A DNA stretch of 64,000 bases from Polaribacter sp. BM10 (GTDB lineage Bacteria > Bacteroidota > Bacteroidia > Flavobacteriales > Flavobacteriaceae), in contig NZ_CP019704.1 of the NCBI RefSeq assembly GCF_002005425.1, positions 62,001 to 126,000 of the forward strand. Direction: 5' to 3'. Positions 1-7,778 of this stretch are shown in pieces. The position numbers were made by a program, and so were the translations under genes. Numbering within the stretch: position 1 is the stretch's first letter; each line of letters begins with the position of its first letter. A model generated the notes under the pieces. That model saw only the letters and a list, made by a program, of their open reading frames with translations, did not search any database and was not told where the DNA came from.

Positions 1-407
1 GCGGAATGTTATCACCGGTAGATTATCAAGAATTTTCTTGGCAATACATGCAACAAATAATCGATGCTTTAAAAGATATTACTCCGGTAATTGCATTTGG
101 TAAAGGTTGTTGGTTTGCGTTAAACGAAATGTCTAAATCTGGAGCTTCTGCATTAGGTGTAGATTGGACCTGTTCTGCAAGAAATGCACGATATTTATCT
201 GGCGGAAACATTACTTTACAAGGTAATTTTGATCCAACAAGATTGTTCTCTCCACCATCAGAAATTAAGAAAATGGTTACTCAAATGATTAACGAGTTTG
301 GTAAAGATAAGTATATCGTGAATTTAGGACACGGTATTTTACCAAACATTCCGTTAGATCATGCAAAAGCATTTGTAGATGCAGTTAAAGAATACAAAGC
401 AAATTAA
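1..407 (+). CDS. hemE: Uroporphyrinogen decarboxylase, C-terminal part (5' end outside window)
   Basis: This is the last third of uroporphyrinogen III decarboxylase, which removes four carboxyl groups from uroporphyrinogen III to give coproporphyrinogen III in cytoplasmic haem synthesis. The frame is open from the window edge, so the gene is truncated by the window rather than broken. Recognisable HemE pieces are GVDWT in the substrate-barrel region, LQGNFDP and the C-terminal NLGHGILP motif. The next gene starts 3 nt after the stop, and hemF lies about 2.2 kb downstream on the same strand, so this is a haem cluster. Family assignment is secure from the motifs. Confidence 0.95.
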   Translation, partial: GMLSPVDYQEFSWQYMQQIIDALKDITPVIAFGKGCWFALNEMSKSGASALGVDWTCSARNARYLSGGNITLQGNFDPTRLFSPPSEIKKMVTQMINEFGKDKYIVNLGHGILPNIPLDHAKAFVDAVKEYKAN

Positions 408-410
408 AAA

Positions 411-755
411 ATGCCTCATTTTATTTTAGACTGTTCAGAAAATATTTTAAAGCTTCAAGAACCTAGAAAGGTGCTTGAAGCTGTTTTTGAAACAGCATTT
501 TCTACCGGATTATTTGATAGAGATGATATTAAAGTGCGTTTAAATCCATTTAAACATTCTTTAGTACAAAGTGCAGAAGCAGATTTTATACATGTTTTTG
601 GTAATATTATGGAAGGTAGAACAGAAGAACAAAAATCTGATCTTTCTTATGCTATTGTAGCTACACTAACAACGCTTTTTCCTAATGTGCCTATCATTTC
701 TATGAATATTAGAAATTTTGAACAAGCTACTTATTGTAACAAATCGATGATATAA
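411..755 (+). CDS. 5-carboxymethyl-2-hydroxymuconate isomerase (CHMI)-like tautomerase
   Basis: A 114-residue protein starting MPHFILDCS, with Pro2 as the presumed catalytic base of the tautomerase superfamily once Met is removed. The length and the start match 5-carboxymethyl-2-hydroxymuconate delta-isomerase (HpaF/CHMI family). In the classical pathway that enzyme isomerises an intermediate of homoprotocatechuate degradation. Here it sits 3 nt after hemE with no homoprotocatechuate genes nearby, so its real substrate is open. It is probably translated with hemE. A dispersed hairpin repeat follows its stop codon. Family assignment is good; the in vivo role is unknown. Confidence 0.8.
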   Translation: MPHFILDCSENILKLQEPRKVLEAVFETAFSTGLFDRDDIKVRLNPFKHSLVQSAEADFIHVFGNIMEGRTEEQKSDLSYAIVATLTTLFPNVPIISMNIRNFEQATYCNKSMI

Positions 756-766
756 ATAAGTAATTT

Positions 767-860
767 GGGCGTTACTTTGTTTAAAAAAAAACAAAGTCGC
801 GCTTTCCATTATATCTTTTTGCAGAAAAAGCAAAAAGGATGCCATTTCAATCGCTAACGC
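767..860 (+). repeat. Dispersed structured repeat, copy A
   Basis: About 95 bp framed by GGGCGTT at the left and CTAACGC at the right. GCGTT (769-773) can pair with AACGC (856-860) to close the element. Inside are a perfect 9-bp hairpin, ACTTTGTTT (774-782) with AAACAAAGT (789-797), and a second hairpin, TTTTTGC (816-822) with GCAAAAA (830-836), flanked by ATC and GGAT. A second copy at 53664-53754 keeps the same frame with different stem sequences. This copy ends 12 nt before the EI24-family start codon. The orientation is given as the strand on which GGGCGTT reads first. Confidence 0.8.
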
Positions 861-872
861 AAACCAAGGCTA

Positions 873-1610
873 ATGATAAAAAATATACTTTCTGCAATAA
901 AAGCATATTTAGGAGCTGTCAATTTAATTTCAAAATTAAAACTTTGGAAATTTTTTATAATTCCTATAATTATTAGCATTGTTACCGCGACCATTATTGG
1001 TTTTACAGCTTACGGATTGTCAGATAATGTAGGTCAATTTTTATCAAAAATTTGGATTTGGGATTGGGGAAAACAAACCTTTACATCTTTTGCTTCTTTT
1101 GTTGGTGGAATTTTTGTGCTGGTAATAGGTTTAATTTTATACAAACATATTGTTTTAGCTTTTTCGGCTCCGTTTATGAGTCCGGTTTCAGAAAAAATAG
1201 AAAACTATATCAACGGAAGTTTAAAACATCAACATAGAAAAACAAGTTTTAACGAACAATTAATTAGAGGAATTCGAATTAATATTAGAAATTTATCAAA
1301 AGAATTGTTAATTACAATTCCTATTTTATTATTAAAATTTATTCCTGTAGTTAATATTTTTTCGACAATTTTACTGTTTTTAGTACAGTCTTACTATGCA
1401 GGCTTTGGTAATATAGATTACACATTAGAGCGTCATTTTAATTATAAAGAAAGCATTTATTTCGTTCGTAAAAATAAAGGTATAGCTATAGGAAACGGAA
1501 TTGTGTTTATGCTTTGTCTGTTAGTACCTGTTATCGGAATCATAATTGTTTTGCCTTTATCTGTAACTGCAGCAACTACAAAAACAGTAGGTTTACTAAA
1601 AGATCAATAA
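873..1610 (+). CDS. EI24 domain-containing (CysZ-like) membrane protein
   Basis: A 245-residue integral membrane protein with about four to six hydrophobic segments (around residues 25-48, 72-95, 140-165 and 205-235). The hydrophobic pattern, the central APFMSPVSEKIE segment and the ending on a strongly hydrophobic pair of helices fit the EI24/CysZ family (PF07264). CysZ in Escherichia coli helps sulfate uptake; in Bacteroidota the substrate is not established, so I do not transfer that function. The start is the ATG 12 nt beyond the repeat. A lipoprotein gene follows after about 33 nt on the same strand. Confidence 0.8.
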   Translation: MIKNILSAIKAYLGAVNLISKLKLWKFFIIPIIISIVTATIIGFTAYGLSDNVGQFLSKIWIWDWGKQTFTSFASFVGGIFVLVIGLILYKHIVLAFSAPFMSPVSEKIENYINGSLKHQHRKTSFNEQLIRGIRINIRNLSKELLITIPILLLKFIPVVNIFSTILLFLVQSYYAGFGNIDYTLERHFNYKESIYFVRKNKGIAIGNGIVFMLCLLVPVIGIIIVLPLSVTAATTKTVGLLKDQ

Positions 1611-1643
1611 GTATTTGTTGACAAACGCTATTTGAAAATAAAA

Positions 1644-2591
1644 ATGAAAGCAAGAAATCTATTCTTTATTTTAAGTTTATTCGTTTTTTTAACTTCATGC
1701 TCTAAGAGAGAATCTTATTGGATTGATTTTAATTGGGTTTTAATTGATATGGGGGCGCAAAAATTTGAAAAAGCTGCAATTTTTCTCAATTTTAAAATAG
1801 ACAGTTTTCCAAACCGTTTTTCTGCACAATTTGATACAGGAGCAGAAAGTTTTTTTAAAGAAAAGACTATTTCATCTTTTATCGATAATAATACAGAGCT
1901 TTTAATAAAACTTGATAGTTTAACATCTAACAAAAACTTAAATAATTTACCGGTAAAATTAGCTTTAACTAATTTAAATTTAAAATTTAAGGATACTATA
2001 TTATTTCAAAAAAAAGTCTTGTTTTACCCTAAAGCAGGAACAGCATTTACTGAAGAAGAGTTTGATTCCAGTAGAATTCATTTAGGAACTCTAGGGATAG
2101 ATTTATTAAAAAATAAAATCCTTATCGTAGATTATCCTTCAGAAAAAATGGCTTTTTTAGAAAAAATTCCATCCAGTTTTAGAGTTATTCAAAGCATACC
2201 CTTTGTTTTGGATGATGTAAATAGAATTCATATACCCATTAAAATAAAAGAGTATTCTTATTATGTTATGGTAGACACAGGTTCAAGTATGTTTTCTTTA
2301 ATCACAAGCGATAGAGATGTATGGAACAAAATAAGAAAAAGTGATTATATTGATACTTTAAGTGTTTCTTCTTTTGGTAAATATTATGATGTTTTTAGCT
2401 CTAAAATTGAAGAAGATATTTACATGATGAATATGAATCTTATAAATGAAAGTATACATTATAGCACTAGGTCTAAAGAAGATATTTATATTAACGGAAT
2501 TAAAGTTGTGGGAACTACCGGAAATAGATTATTTTTAGATAAGGTATTGGCTATAAATTATAAAAATAACACGTTGAATATTTTAGAATAA
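1644..2591 (+). CDS. Lipoprotein with two retropepsin-like DTG motifs (aspartyl-protease-like)
   Basis: A 315-residue exported protein. I place the start at the ATG at 1644 rather than the TTG 12 nt earlier because it gives a clean lipoprotein signal with lipobox LTSC and Cys19. Two aspartyl-protease-type motifs are visible: QFDTGAES (Asp64) and MVDTGSSM (Asp211). Each is followed later by a related block, GTLGIDLL then ILIVDYP, and GTTGNRLF then VLAINY, as expected for a two-lobed pepsin/retropepsin-like protein. It is probably anchored on the periplasmic side of a membrane. Its stop overlaps the hemF start by 1 nt, so the two are probably co-translated. Protease activity is inferred from motifs only. 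Confidence 0.75.
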   Translation: MKARNLFFILSLFVFLTSCSKRESYWIDFNWVLIDMGAQKFEKAAIFLNFKIDSFPNRFSAQFDTGAESFFKEKTISSFIDNNTELLIKLDSLTSNKNLNNLPVKLALTNLNLKFKDTILFQKKVLFYPKAGTAFTEEEFDSSRIHLGTLGIDLLKNKILIVDYPSEKMAFLEKIPSSFRVIQSIPFVLDDVNRIHIPIKIKEYSYYVMVDTGSSMFSLITSDRDVWNKIRKSDYIDTLSVSSFGKYYDVFSSKIEEDIYMMNMNLINESIHYSTRSKEDIYINGIKVVGTTGNRLFLDKVLAINYKNNTLNILE

Positions 2592-3496
2592 TGAAAGATC
2601 AGTTTTATAAATACATAGAAAATTTACAAGACACAATTACTTCTAAATTAGAAGAAATTGATGGAGGAACTAAGTTTAAAGAAGACATTTGGGAAAGGCC
2701 TGAAGGCGGAGGAGGAAGAACGCGTGTTATAGAAAATGGAAATGTTTTTGAAAAAGGAGGTGTAAATATATCTGCTGTTCACGGTGATTTGCCAGAGGTT
2801 TTAAGAAATCAATTTAAAGTAGAAGAAGGTAATTTTTTTGCTTGCGGTTTGAGTTTGGTTTTGCATCCAATAAATCCTTTTGTGCCAACGGTTCATGCTA
2901 ATTGGCGCTATTTTGAAATGTACGATGATGTTGGTAATGTAGTAACCCAATGGTTTGGTGGCGGACAAGATTTAACCCCTTATTATTTGTTTGAAGAAGA
3001 TGCAATACACTTTCATTCTGTTTGCAAAACTGCTTGCGATGCTCATAATTCAGAGTTTTATCCGAAGTTTAAAAAAGTATGTGATGAGTATTTTTGGAAT
3101 GCTCACAGGAACGAAGCCCGCGGAATTGGTGGTTTGTTTTTTGATTACTTAAAAGAAACAGAAGTACTCTCTATAAAAGATCGATTTGATTTTGTTACTC
3201 AAGTAGGAGATAGTTTTCTAGAAAGTTATGTGCCTATTGTAAATAAAAGAAAAGAGGTTGAATTTGATAAAAGTCATAAAGATTGGCAAGAAGTAAGGCG
3301 TGGACGTTACGTAGAGTTTAATTTAGTGCACGACAGAGGAACTTTATTTGGACTAAAAACAAACGGAAGAATTGAAAGTATTCTAATGAGTTTACCGCCA
3401 ATTGTTCAATGGAAATATAATCATCAACCAGAAGAAAATTCCAACGAAGCAAAATTACTAGGCGTTTTAGCTAAACCTAGAAACTGGATCGAATAA
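2591..3496 (+). CDS. hemF: Oxygen-dependent coproporphyrinogen III oxidase
   Basis: A 301-residue enzyme that oxidatively decarboxylates coproporphyrinogen III to protoporphyrinogen IX with O2, the step after HemE. Family blocks are clear: GGGGRTRV near residue 35, HANWRYFE, WFGGGQDLTPYY, RGIGGLFFDY and RRGRYVEFN. The length is normal for HemF. The ATG overlaps the stop of the preceding lipoprotein in TAATG, implying coupled translation. A strong terminator hairpin lies just downstream. Presence of the O2-dependent form fits an aerobic lifestyle. Confidence 0.97.
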   Translation: MKDQFYKYIENLQDTITSKLEEIDGGTKFKEDIWERPEGGGGRTRVIENGNVFEKGGVNISAVHGDLPEVLRNQFKVEEGNFFACGLSLVLHPINPFVPTVHANWRYFEMYDDVGNVVTQWFGGGQDLTPYYLFEEDAIHFHSVCKTACDAHNSEFYPKFKKVCDEYFWNAHRNEARGIGGLFFDYLKETEVLSIKDRFDFVTQVGDSFLESYVPIVNKRKEVEFDKSHKDWQEVRRGRYVEFNLVHDRGTLFGLKTNGRIESILMSLPPIVQWKYNHQPEENSNEAKLLGVLAKPRNWIE

Positions 3497-3524
3497 GATT
3501 AAGCTTTATTGTAATATACCTTTT

Positions 3525-3567
3525 AAAGGGTTTTGTTTTTTTGTTAAAAAAACAAAGCCTTTTTTTT
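3525..3567 (+). terminator. Intrinsic terminator after hemF
   Basis: A long hairpin of about 18 pairs (3525-3542 with 3546-3563, including two G-T wobbles) around a 3-nt loop, followed by a run of T to 3567. It lies 28 nt after the hemF stop and ends the haem cluster transcript. Confidence 0.75.
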
Positions 3568-3900
3568 ATGGCTAATTTTTAAATTGTTAATAACCTTGGT
3601 TTTTAGGAAGTTTTAGTGAATGGTGTACTGGTTCTTTATTCGTTATTTATTTTTAAAATAGTTTCTTTTTTTTTTAATATAAATAGTCTTAATGTCTTGA
3701 TATTTAGTTGTTAATATGTTTATTGGTTTTACAGGTTTGCTAGTTTTATTTTGGGCTTTATTTTATTTTCGAGTTGTTAACATTGATTCGTAAAACTTAT
3801 TAACATTTTGTTAATAAGTTTGATGCTACTTTGCTTTTTGTAGAGATGAAAATTTTAACTTTAAAAAGTAGATTCGCGTTTATAGTGAATTTTACGAGTT
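3568..3900. other. Non-coding region with promoter and dyad upstream of the S41-like gene
   Basis: T-rich intergenic stretch between the hemF terminator and the S41-like gene. I see no RNA gene and no convincing ORF in the first two thirds. The last 110 bases hold a promoter and a perfect dyad, annotated separately. Confidence 0.6.
3793..3833 (+). promoter_or_regulatory. Promoter with overlapping 12-bp inverted repeat (candidate operator)
   Basis: A perfect 12-bp inverted repeat, AAACTTATTAAC (3793-3804) and GTTAATAAGTTT (3810-3821), with a 5-nt centre. It covers a -33-like TTTG (3807-3810) and is followed by TACTTTG (3827-3833), one base shorter than the Bacteroidota -7 consensus TAnnTTTG. 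There is no T-run after it, so it looks like a protein-binding dyad rather than a terminator. The coding start follows about 70-95 nt later. Confidence 0.5.
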
Positions 3901-5217
3901 ATGATAAATCGCACAAAAAAGAAAAAAATGAAAAATTTGCTATCCCTTTTATTATTAATAACTTTTCAATTAACTTTTTCTCAAAAAAATAATTATGTTG
4001 ATAATTATGAAATGAGTCAAGATTTTGGAAAGATTATTCAAGATTTGTCTAACGATTACATTTATTTAAAAGATAAAAAAACAGATTTTAGTTGTGTTAA
4101 AGAAAAATACGCTGAAATTGTATCAAAAGTAAAGACAAATCAAGAAAAAATACTTTTTTTTGAATATTTATTAAATGAGTTTTATGATAGTAATTTACAA
4201 TTAAACGCTAAAACTAAATCTTCTTTTCGTTTACATTCGCCCCTACAGATTGTTCTTAAAGAGGATAAGTTTTACGTTCAAAACATTTGGTTTTCACAAA
4301 TTAAAGATTTTGGAAAAAATATTATTGGGGCAGAAGTTTTAAATTTTAATAGCAAAGAATTTAATAAAGTTATAGATGATTTTCCTATACAATGCGTTAA
4401 TAAAAAGATACCAGAAGTAAGAGAGTGGATTGCAAATAAAATTATTTCAGGTAGATTAAATGAGTCTAGGGTTTTAACTTTAAAATTAGTTGATCATAGA
4501 AAAATAAGTTTAAACGTAGATAATATTAAACTTAGAGAAGAAAGAAAATTGCTTTCTGTTCTTAAAAAAGATGATTTTACTGTTATTAAAATTAATAATT
4601 CGTTAAATCACGAAAACTTTATCAGATATTTCGATAATCAGTTAAATGCAAATATAAATGCTAAAGGTTTAATTTTAGATTTAAGAAATACCACAGACGG
4701 TAAAAATTCATACGTTGCAAATGCAATTTTAAGCAGGTTTATAGATTCTGAAGTACCTTTTAAAAAGAATGTTACAAAAGATAAATTTGGTAACAATCCT
4801 GCTATTATAAAAAGTAGATTAGAATTTGTTAATCCTAGAGGAATTCAATTTAAACAACCAGTTATCGTTTTGGTAGGAAAATGGACGGGTAATGTTGGTC
4901 AAGATGTAGCTATTGGTTTAGATGGTATAAATAGAGGAATAATTTTGGGTACTAAAATGATGAAATTGGCTGGAGAAACCAAAGATTATTCTTTTGCTAA
5001 AGATAAATACGGTTATAGAATTTCTACAGATAAAGTTTATACTGCCAATGGTGTTTTAAGAGAAAATTTTGTACCCAAATATAGCATTTTACAACAAAGT
5101 ACGCTAAAAGATGATGTTCTTAATAAAGCCTATAGTTTGCTAGAAGCTGAAGCTAATGATAGTTTTGCATCAAAAATTAAAAACAAAAGTAATATAGTTG
5201 CTAAAAATGATAAGTAA
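3901..5217 (+). CDS. S41 peptidase-like secreted protein, nucleophile position is Asn (probable pseudoenzyme)
   Basis: A 438-residue protein with a signal peptide. The ATG at 3928 (MKNLLSLLLL, cleavage after TFSQ) is an equally good or better start than the ATG at 3901. The fold signals of the C-terminal-processing-peptidase family are present: GLILDLRNTTDG, IVLVGKWTG and GLDGINRGIILGT. In related S41 proteins the nucleophile region reads TGSMGEG; here it is TGNVGQD, so the serine is Asn331 and the glutamate is Gln. It may therefore bind rather than cut. No PDZ domain is evident. It is probably a single-gene unit with its own promoter. Confidence 0.7.
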   Translation: MINRTKKKKMKNLLSLLLLITFQLTFSQKNNYVDNYEMSQDFGKIIQDLSNDYIYLKDKKTDFSCVKEKYAEIVSKVKTNQEKILFFEYLLNEFYDSNLQLNAKTKSSFRLHSPLQIVLKEDKFYVQNIWFSQIKDFGKNIIGAEVLNFNSKEFNKVIDDFPIQCVNKKIPEVREWIANKIISGRLNESRVLTLKLVDHRKISLNVDNIKLREERKLLSVLKKDDFTVIKINNSLNHENFIRYFDNQLNANINAKGLILDLRNTTDGKNSYVANAILSRFIDSEVPFKKNVTKDKFGNNPAIIKSRLEFVNPRGIQFKQPVIVLVGKWTGNVGQDVAIGLDGINRGIILGTKMMKLAGETKDYSFAKDKYGYRISTDKVYTANGVLRENFVPKYSILQQSTLKDDVLNKAYSLLEAEANDSFASKIKNKSNIVAKNDK

Positions 5218-5561
5218 TTATTTTATCGATTAGTTCTTCAATTTTTTTAAAAGAATAAAATAACTGCATACATAATTTTTTAATCTACCAGTAATTAATC
5301 TACGTGATAAAGAGTAAGTTTTTTTACTTTTTCAATAAACGTGTACAATTAAAATGATGATTGAATAAAGTAGATTTATTTATTGTGATATATTTAAAAT
5401 TTAAGCTAAAAAATAAAAATTATATAAAATTTTAGGCTTTATTATTTTAAAATTATGAATAATGTAAATGAGACTTCATCGTAAAATTAATTTTGGACTA
5501 ATTTTTTTGATGTAAAATGAATGAAATTTAGTATTTTTGCAATCTCTAAAATCAGATAGAA
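5218..5561. other. Non-coding region upstream of the E2 gene
   Basis: A+T-rich intergenic stretch. Apart from the promoter at its right end I see no ORF, RNA gene, repeat or clear terminator. Confidence 0.6.
5506..5539 (+). promoter_or_regulatory. Bacteroidota-type promoter for the 2-oxo acid dehydrogenase E2 gene
   Basis: TTTG (5506-5509), a 22-nt spacer and TATTTTTG (5532-5539) match the TTTG/TAnnTTTG consensus. Transcription would start near 5545, leaving a leader of under 20 nt before the ATG at 5562. Confidence 0.7.
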
Positions 5562-6881
5562 ATGGCAAGATTTGAATTGAAATTACCTAAAATGGGGGAA
5601 AGTGTTGCAGAAGCAACAATAACTTCTTGGTTAAAAGAAGTAGGAGATACAGTAGAATTAGACGAAGCAGTTGTAGAAATTGCTACGGATAAAGTAGATT
5701 CTGAAGTACCTAGTGAAGTTGAAGGAACTTTAATCGAAATTTTATTTCAAAAAGATGACGTAGTTGCTGTAGGTGATGTAATTGCTGTTATAGAAACAGA
5801 AGGTGAAGATGCTGGAGAAGTGAAAACAGAAGCAACTAAAGAAGTTTCTGAAGAAAAAACGACCGAAGTAGCTGCTGTTGAGCAAACAATAGAGAAGGCT
5901 GTAGAAATTAAGAATACACCAATTTCTAAAAATTCAGAATCTGGTAAATTTTATTCTCCGTTAGTTAGAAATATTGCTCAGAAAGAAAATGTTTCTATGG
6001 AAGAATTAGAAAGCATTTCGGGTTCTGGAAAAGATGGGCGAGTTACCAAAGAGGATATTTTATCGTTTTTAGAAAACAGAAGCAATTCACCTAAAACAAC
6101 AAGTAAAATTCTTCAGCCAGCTAAGAATGTTGAAAAAACTGTTGCAAAAGTAGCACCAGTTTCTGTAAACGGAGAAGATGAGGTGATAGAGATGAGTAGA
6201 ATGGGTAAATTGATTGCTAAACATATGGTAGATTCTGTACAGACATCTGCACACGTGCAATCTTTTATAGAAATCGATGTTACAAATATTGTAAAATGGA
6301 GATCTAAAGTTAAAGATGCGTTCTTTAAACGTGAAGGAGAAAAGTTAACTTTTACGCCGATTTTGATGCATGCTGTAGCTTCTACAATAAAAAAATATCC
6401 TTTAATTAATATTGCTTTAAACGGCGATACTATCATCAAAAAGAAAAATATTAATTTAGGTATGGCTGCTGCTTTACCAGATGGTAATTTAATTGTGCCG
6501 GTTATTAAAAATGCAGATCAACTAAATTTAGTTGGTATGACAAAGTCGGTAAACGATTTAGCTGTTAGAGCAAGAAATAATCAATTAAAACCAGACGAAA
6601 TTCAAGGCGGAACTTATACAGTTACTAATGTTGGTAGTTTTGGTTCTGTTATGGGTACTCCAATTATCAATCAGCCACAAGTTGCAATTTTAGCTTTAGG
6701 TGCTATTAGAAAAGTGCCAGCAGTAATAGAAACTCCAGAAGGTGATTTTATTGGAATCAGACAAAAGATGTTTGTTTCTCATTCTTATGATCACAGAGTT
6801 GTAAATGGTGCTTTAGGAGGAATGTTTATTAAAACTTTAAAAGAAACATTAGAAGCTTGGGATGTAAATCAAGATTTTTAA
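5562..6881 (+). CDS. Dihydrolipoamide acyltransferase E2 (branched-chain or other 2-oxo acid dehydrogenase)
   Basis: A 439-residue E2. The N-terminal lipoyl domain (about 1-76) carries the lipoylated lysine in TDKVDS. An acidic linker follows, then an E3-binding domain (about 130-170, with SPLVRNIA and GSGKDGRVTKED), then the catalytic transacylase domain (about 210-439). The active-site motif reads DHRVVNG: His411 is kept but the usual Asp is Asn415. The single lipoyl domain and the sequence separate it from the pyruvate dehydrogenase E2 at 8533-10191. A branched-chain 2-oxo acid role is likely by resemblance, but no E1 gene is adjacent. It stands alone between its own promoter and terminator. 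Confidence 0.88.
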   Translation: MARFELKLPKMGESVAEATITSWLKEVGDTVELDEAVVEIATDKVDSEVPSEVEGTLIEILFQKDDVVAVGDVIAVIETEGEDAGEVKTEATKEVSEEKTTEVAAVEQTIEKAVEIKNTPISKNSESGKFYSPLVRNIAQKENVSMEELESISGSGKDGRVTKEDILSFLENRSNSPKTTSKILQPAKNVEKTVAKVAPVSVNGEDEVIEMSRMGKLIAKHMVDSVQTSAHVQSFIEIDVTNIVKWRSKVKDAFFKREGEKLTFTPILMHAVASTIKKYPLINIALNGDTIIKKKNINLGMAAALPDGNLIVPVIKNADQLNLVGMTKSVNDLAVRARNNQLKPDEIQGGTYTVTNVGSFGSVMGTPIINQPQVAILALGAIRKVPAVIETPEGDFIGIRQKMFVSHSYDHRVVNGALGGMFIKTLKETLEAWDVNQDF

Positions 6882-6902
6882 GCTACTTAGATATTTAATT
6901 TA

Positions 6903-6935
6903 AAAAACGTTCGAAATTTTCGAGCGTTTTTTTAT
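6903..6935 (+). terminator. Intrinsic terminator after the E2 gene
   Basis: ACGTTCGAAA and TTTCGAGCGT form a 10-bp stem with one G-T wobble, preceded by A and followed by a run of T. It lies about 25 nt after the E2 stop. Confidence 0.8.
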
Positions 6936-6987
6936 TTTAAAATAGTATTTTCGTGACAATATAAAACTAAAATTTAAAAAGATAAAA

Positions 6988-7722
6988 ATGAAAAAATTGT
7001 TATTATTATTTGTATTATCTATTGCTTTTAATACAGTTGCTCAAGAATCTGTGTTGTTAAGAGCTAATTATAAAAAAGGAGATACTTATTTAGTAAATTT
7101 AGACCAGTCTCAAAGTATGGGCGCTCAAGGTGGTGTTGATATGAAAATGACTATGTCTATGGAAGTGACAGAGGCTTCTGATGAAAAAATTACAACTTCA
7201 TCTAACATTAAGTCTATTAACATGAATATGTTACAAGGTGGTAATGTGATGACTTATGATTCTTCTACAAAAGAAGAAGATTTAGATGAAATGGGTAAGA
7301 TGATGAGTCAACAGTTTAAGCCAATGATGCAGGCAAAAATTATTTCTACTTTAACATCAAGAGGTAAAATTTTAGAAACAAAAGTAGATCCTTCTAATCC
7401 TATGATGGATCAGTTTACAAAACAAACTAAAGGGGTTACTTATCCGGAAGAAAAAGTATCTGTAGGTTCTTCTTGGGAAGATGAAGTAAACGAACAGGGA
7501 ATGACTGTAAAAACTGTTTATAAAGTATCTAAAATAGCTGCAGGCAAGGTTTATATTGATGTTTCTGGAACCCTTTCTGGTATGGGTACTGGAGATGTAA
7601 AAGGAAATTTAATTGTAAATGCTGATTCTGGTGTTCAAGAAACTTTAAACTTAGTTATGAACATGAATGCAGGCGGAATGGAAATGAAAATTACTACAAA
7701 AAGTACTACAACAAAACAATAA
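6988..7722 (+). CDS. Secreted protein of unknown function (DUF6263-like)
   Basis: A 244-residue protein with a clear signal peptide ending near TVAQ (residue 19). The mature part is rich in Met, Thr and Lys, with beta-strand-like alternation and segments such as YKKGDTYLVN and VSVGSSWEDE. These resemble the DUF6263 family of secreted Bacteroidota proteins; I place it there with moderate confidence. No catalytic residues or membrane segments are visible after the signal. It is monocistronic, flanked by terminators on both sides. A TATTTTCG about 40 nt upstream may be a degenerate -7 element. Confidence 0.65.
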   Translation: MKKLLLLFVLSIAFNTVAQESVLLRANYKKGDTYLVNLDQSQSMGAQGGVDMKMTMSMEVTEASDEKITTSSNIKSINMNMLQGGNVMTYDSSTKEEDLDEMGKMMSQQFKPMMQAKIISTLTSRGKILETKVDPSNPMMDQFTKQTKGVTYPEEKVSVGSSWEDEVNEQGMTVKTVYKVSKIAAGKVYIDVSGTLSGMGTGDVKGNLIVNADSGVQETLNLVMNMNAGGMEMKITTKSTTTKQ

Positions 7723-7745
7723 GCTTTTAAATATTTAACTTAAAG

Positions 7746-7775
7746 AGTCCTAAGATATATCTTAGGGCTTTTTTT
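7746..7775 (+). terminator. Intrinsic terminator between convergent genes
   Basis: The perfect palindrome CCTAAGATATATCTTAGG (7749-7766) is followed by GC and a run of T (7769-7775). It terminates the plus-strand secreted-protein gene and sits directly before the end of the minus-strand GNAT gene. Confidence 0.85.
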
Positions 7776-7778
7776 GTG

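Noticed and set aside
3846-3991. Short upstream ORF overlapping the S41-like start in another frame
   Set aside because: It is a 48-codon frame in A+T-rich sequence whose product has no signal or family pattern; the overlapping frame has a clear signal peptide. Chance is the simpler reading.
5218-5263. Possible terminator after the S41-like gene
   Set aside because: TTATTTTAT and ATAAAATAA can pair over a long gap, but they are pure A+T and no T-run follows.
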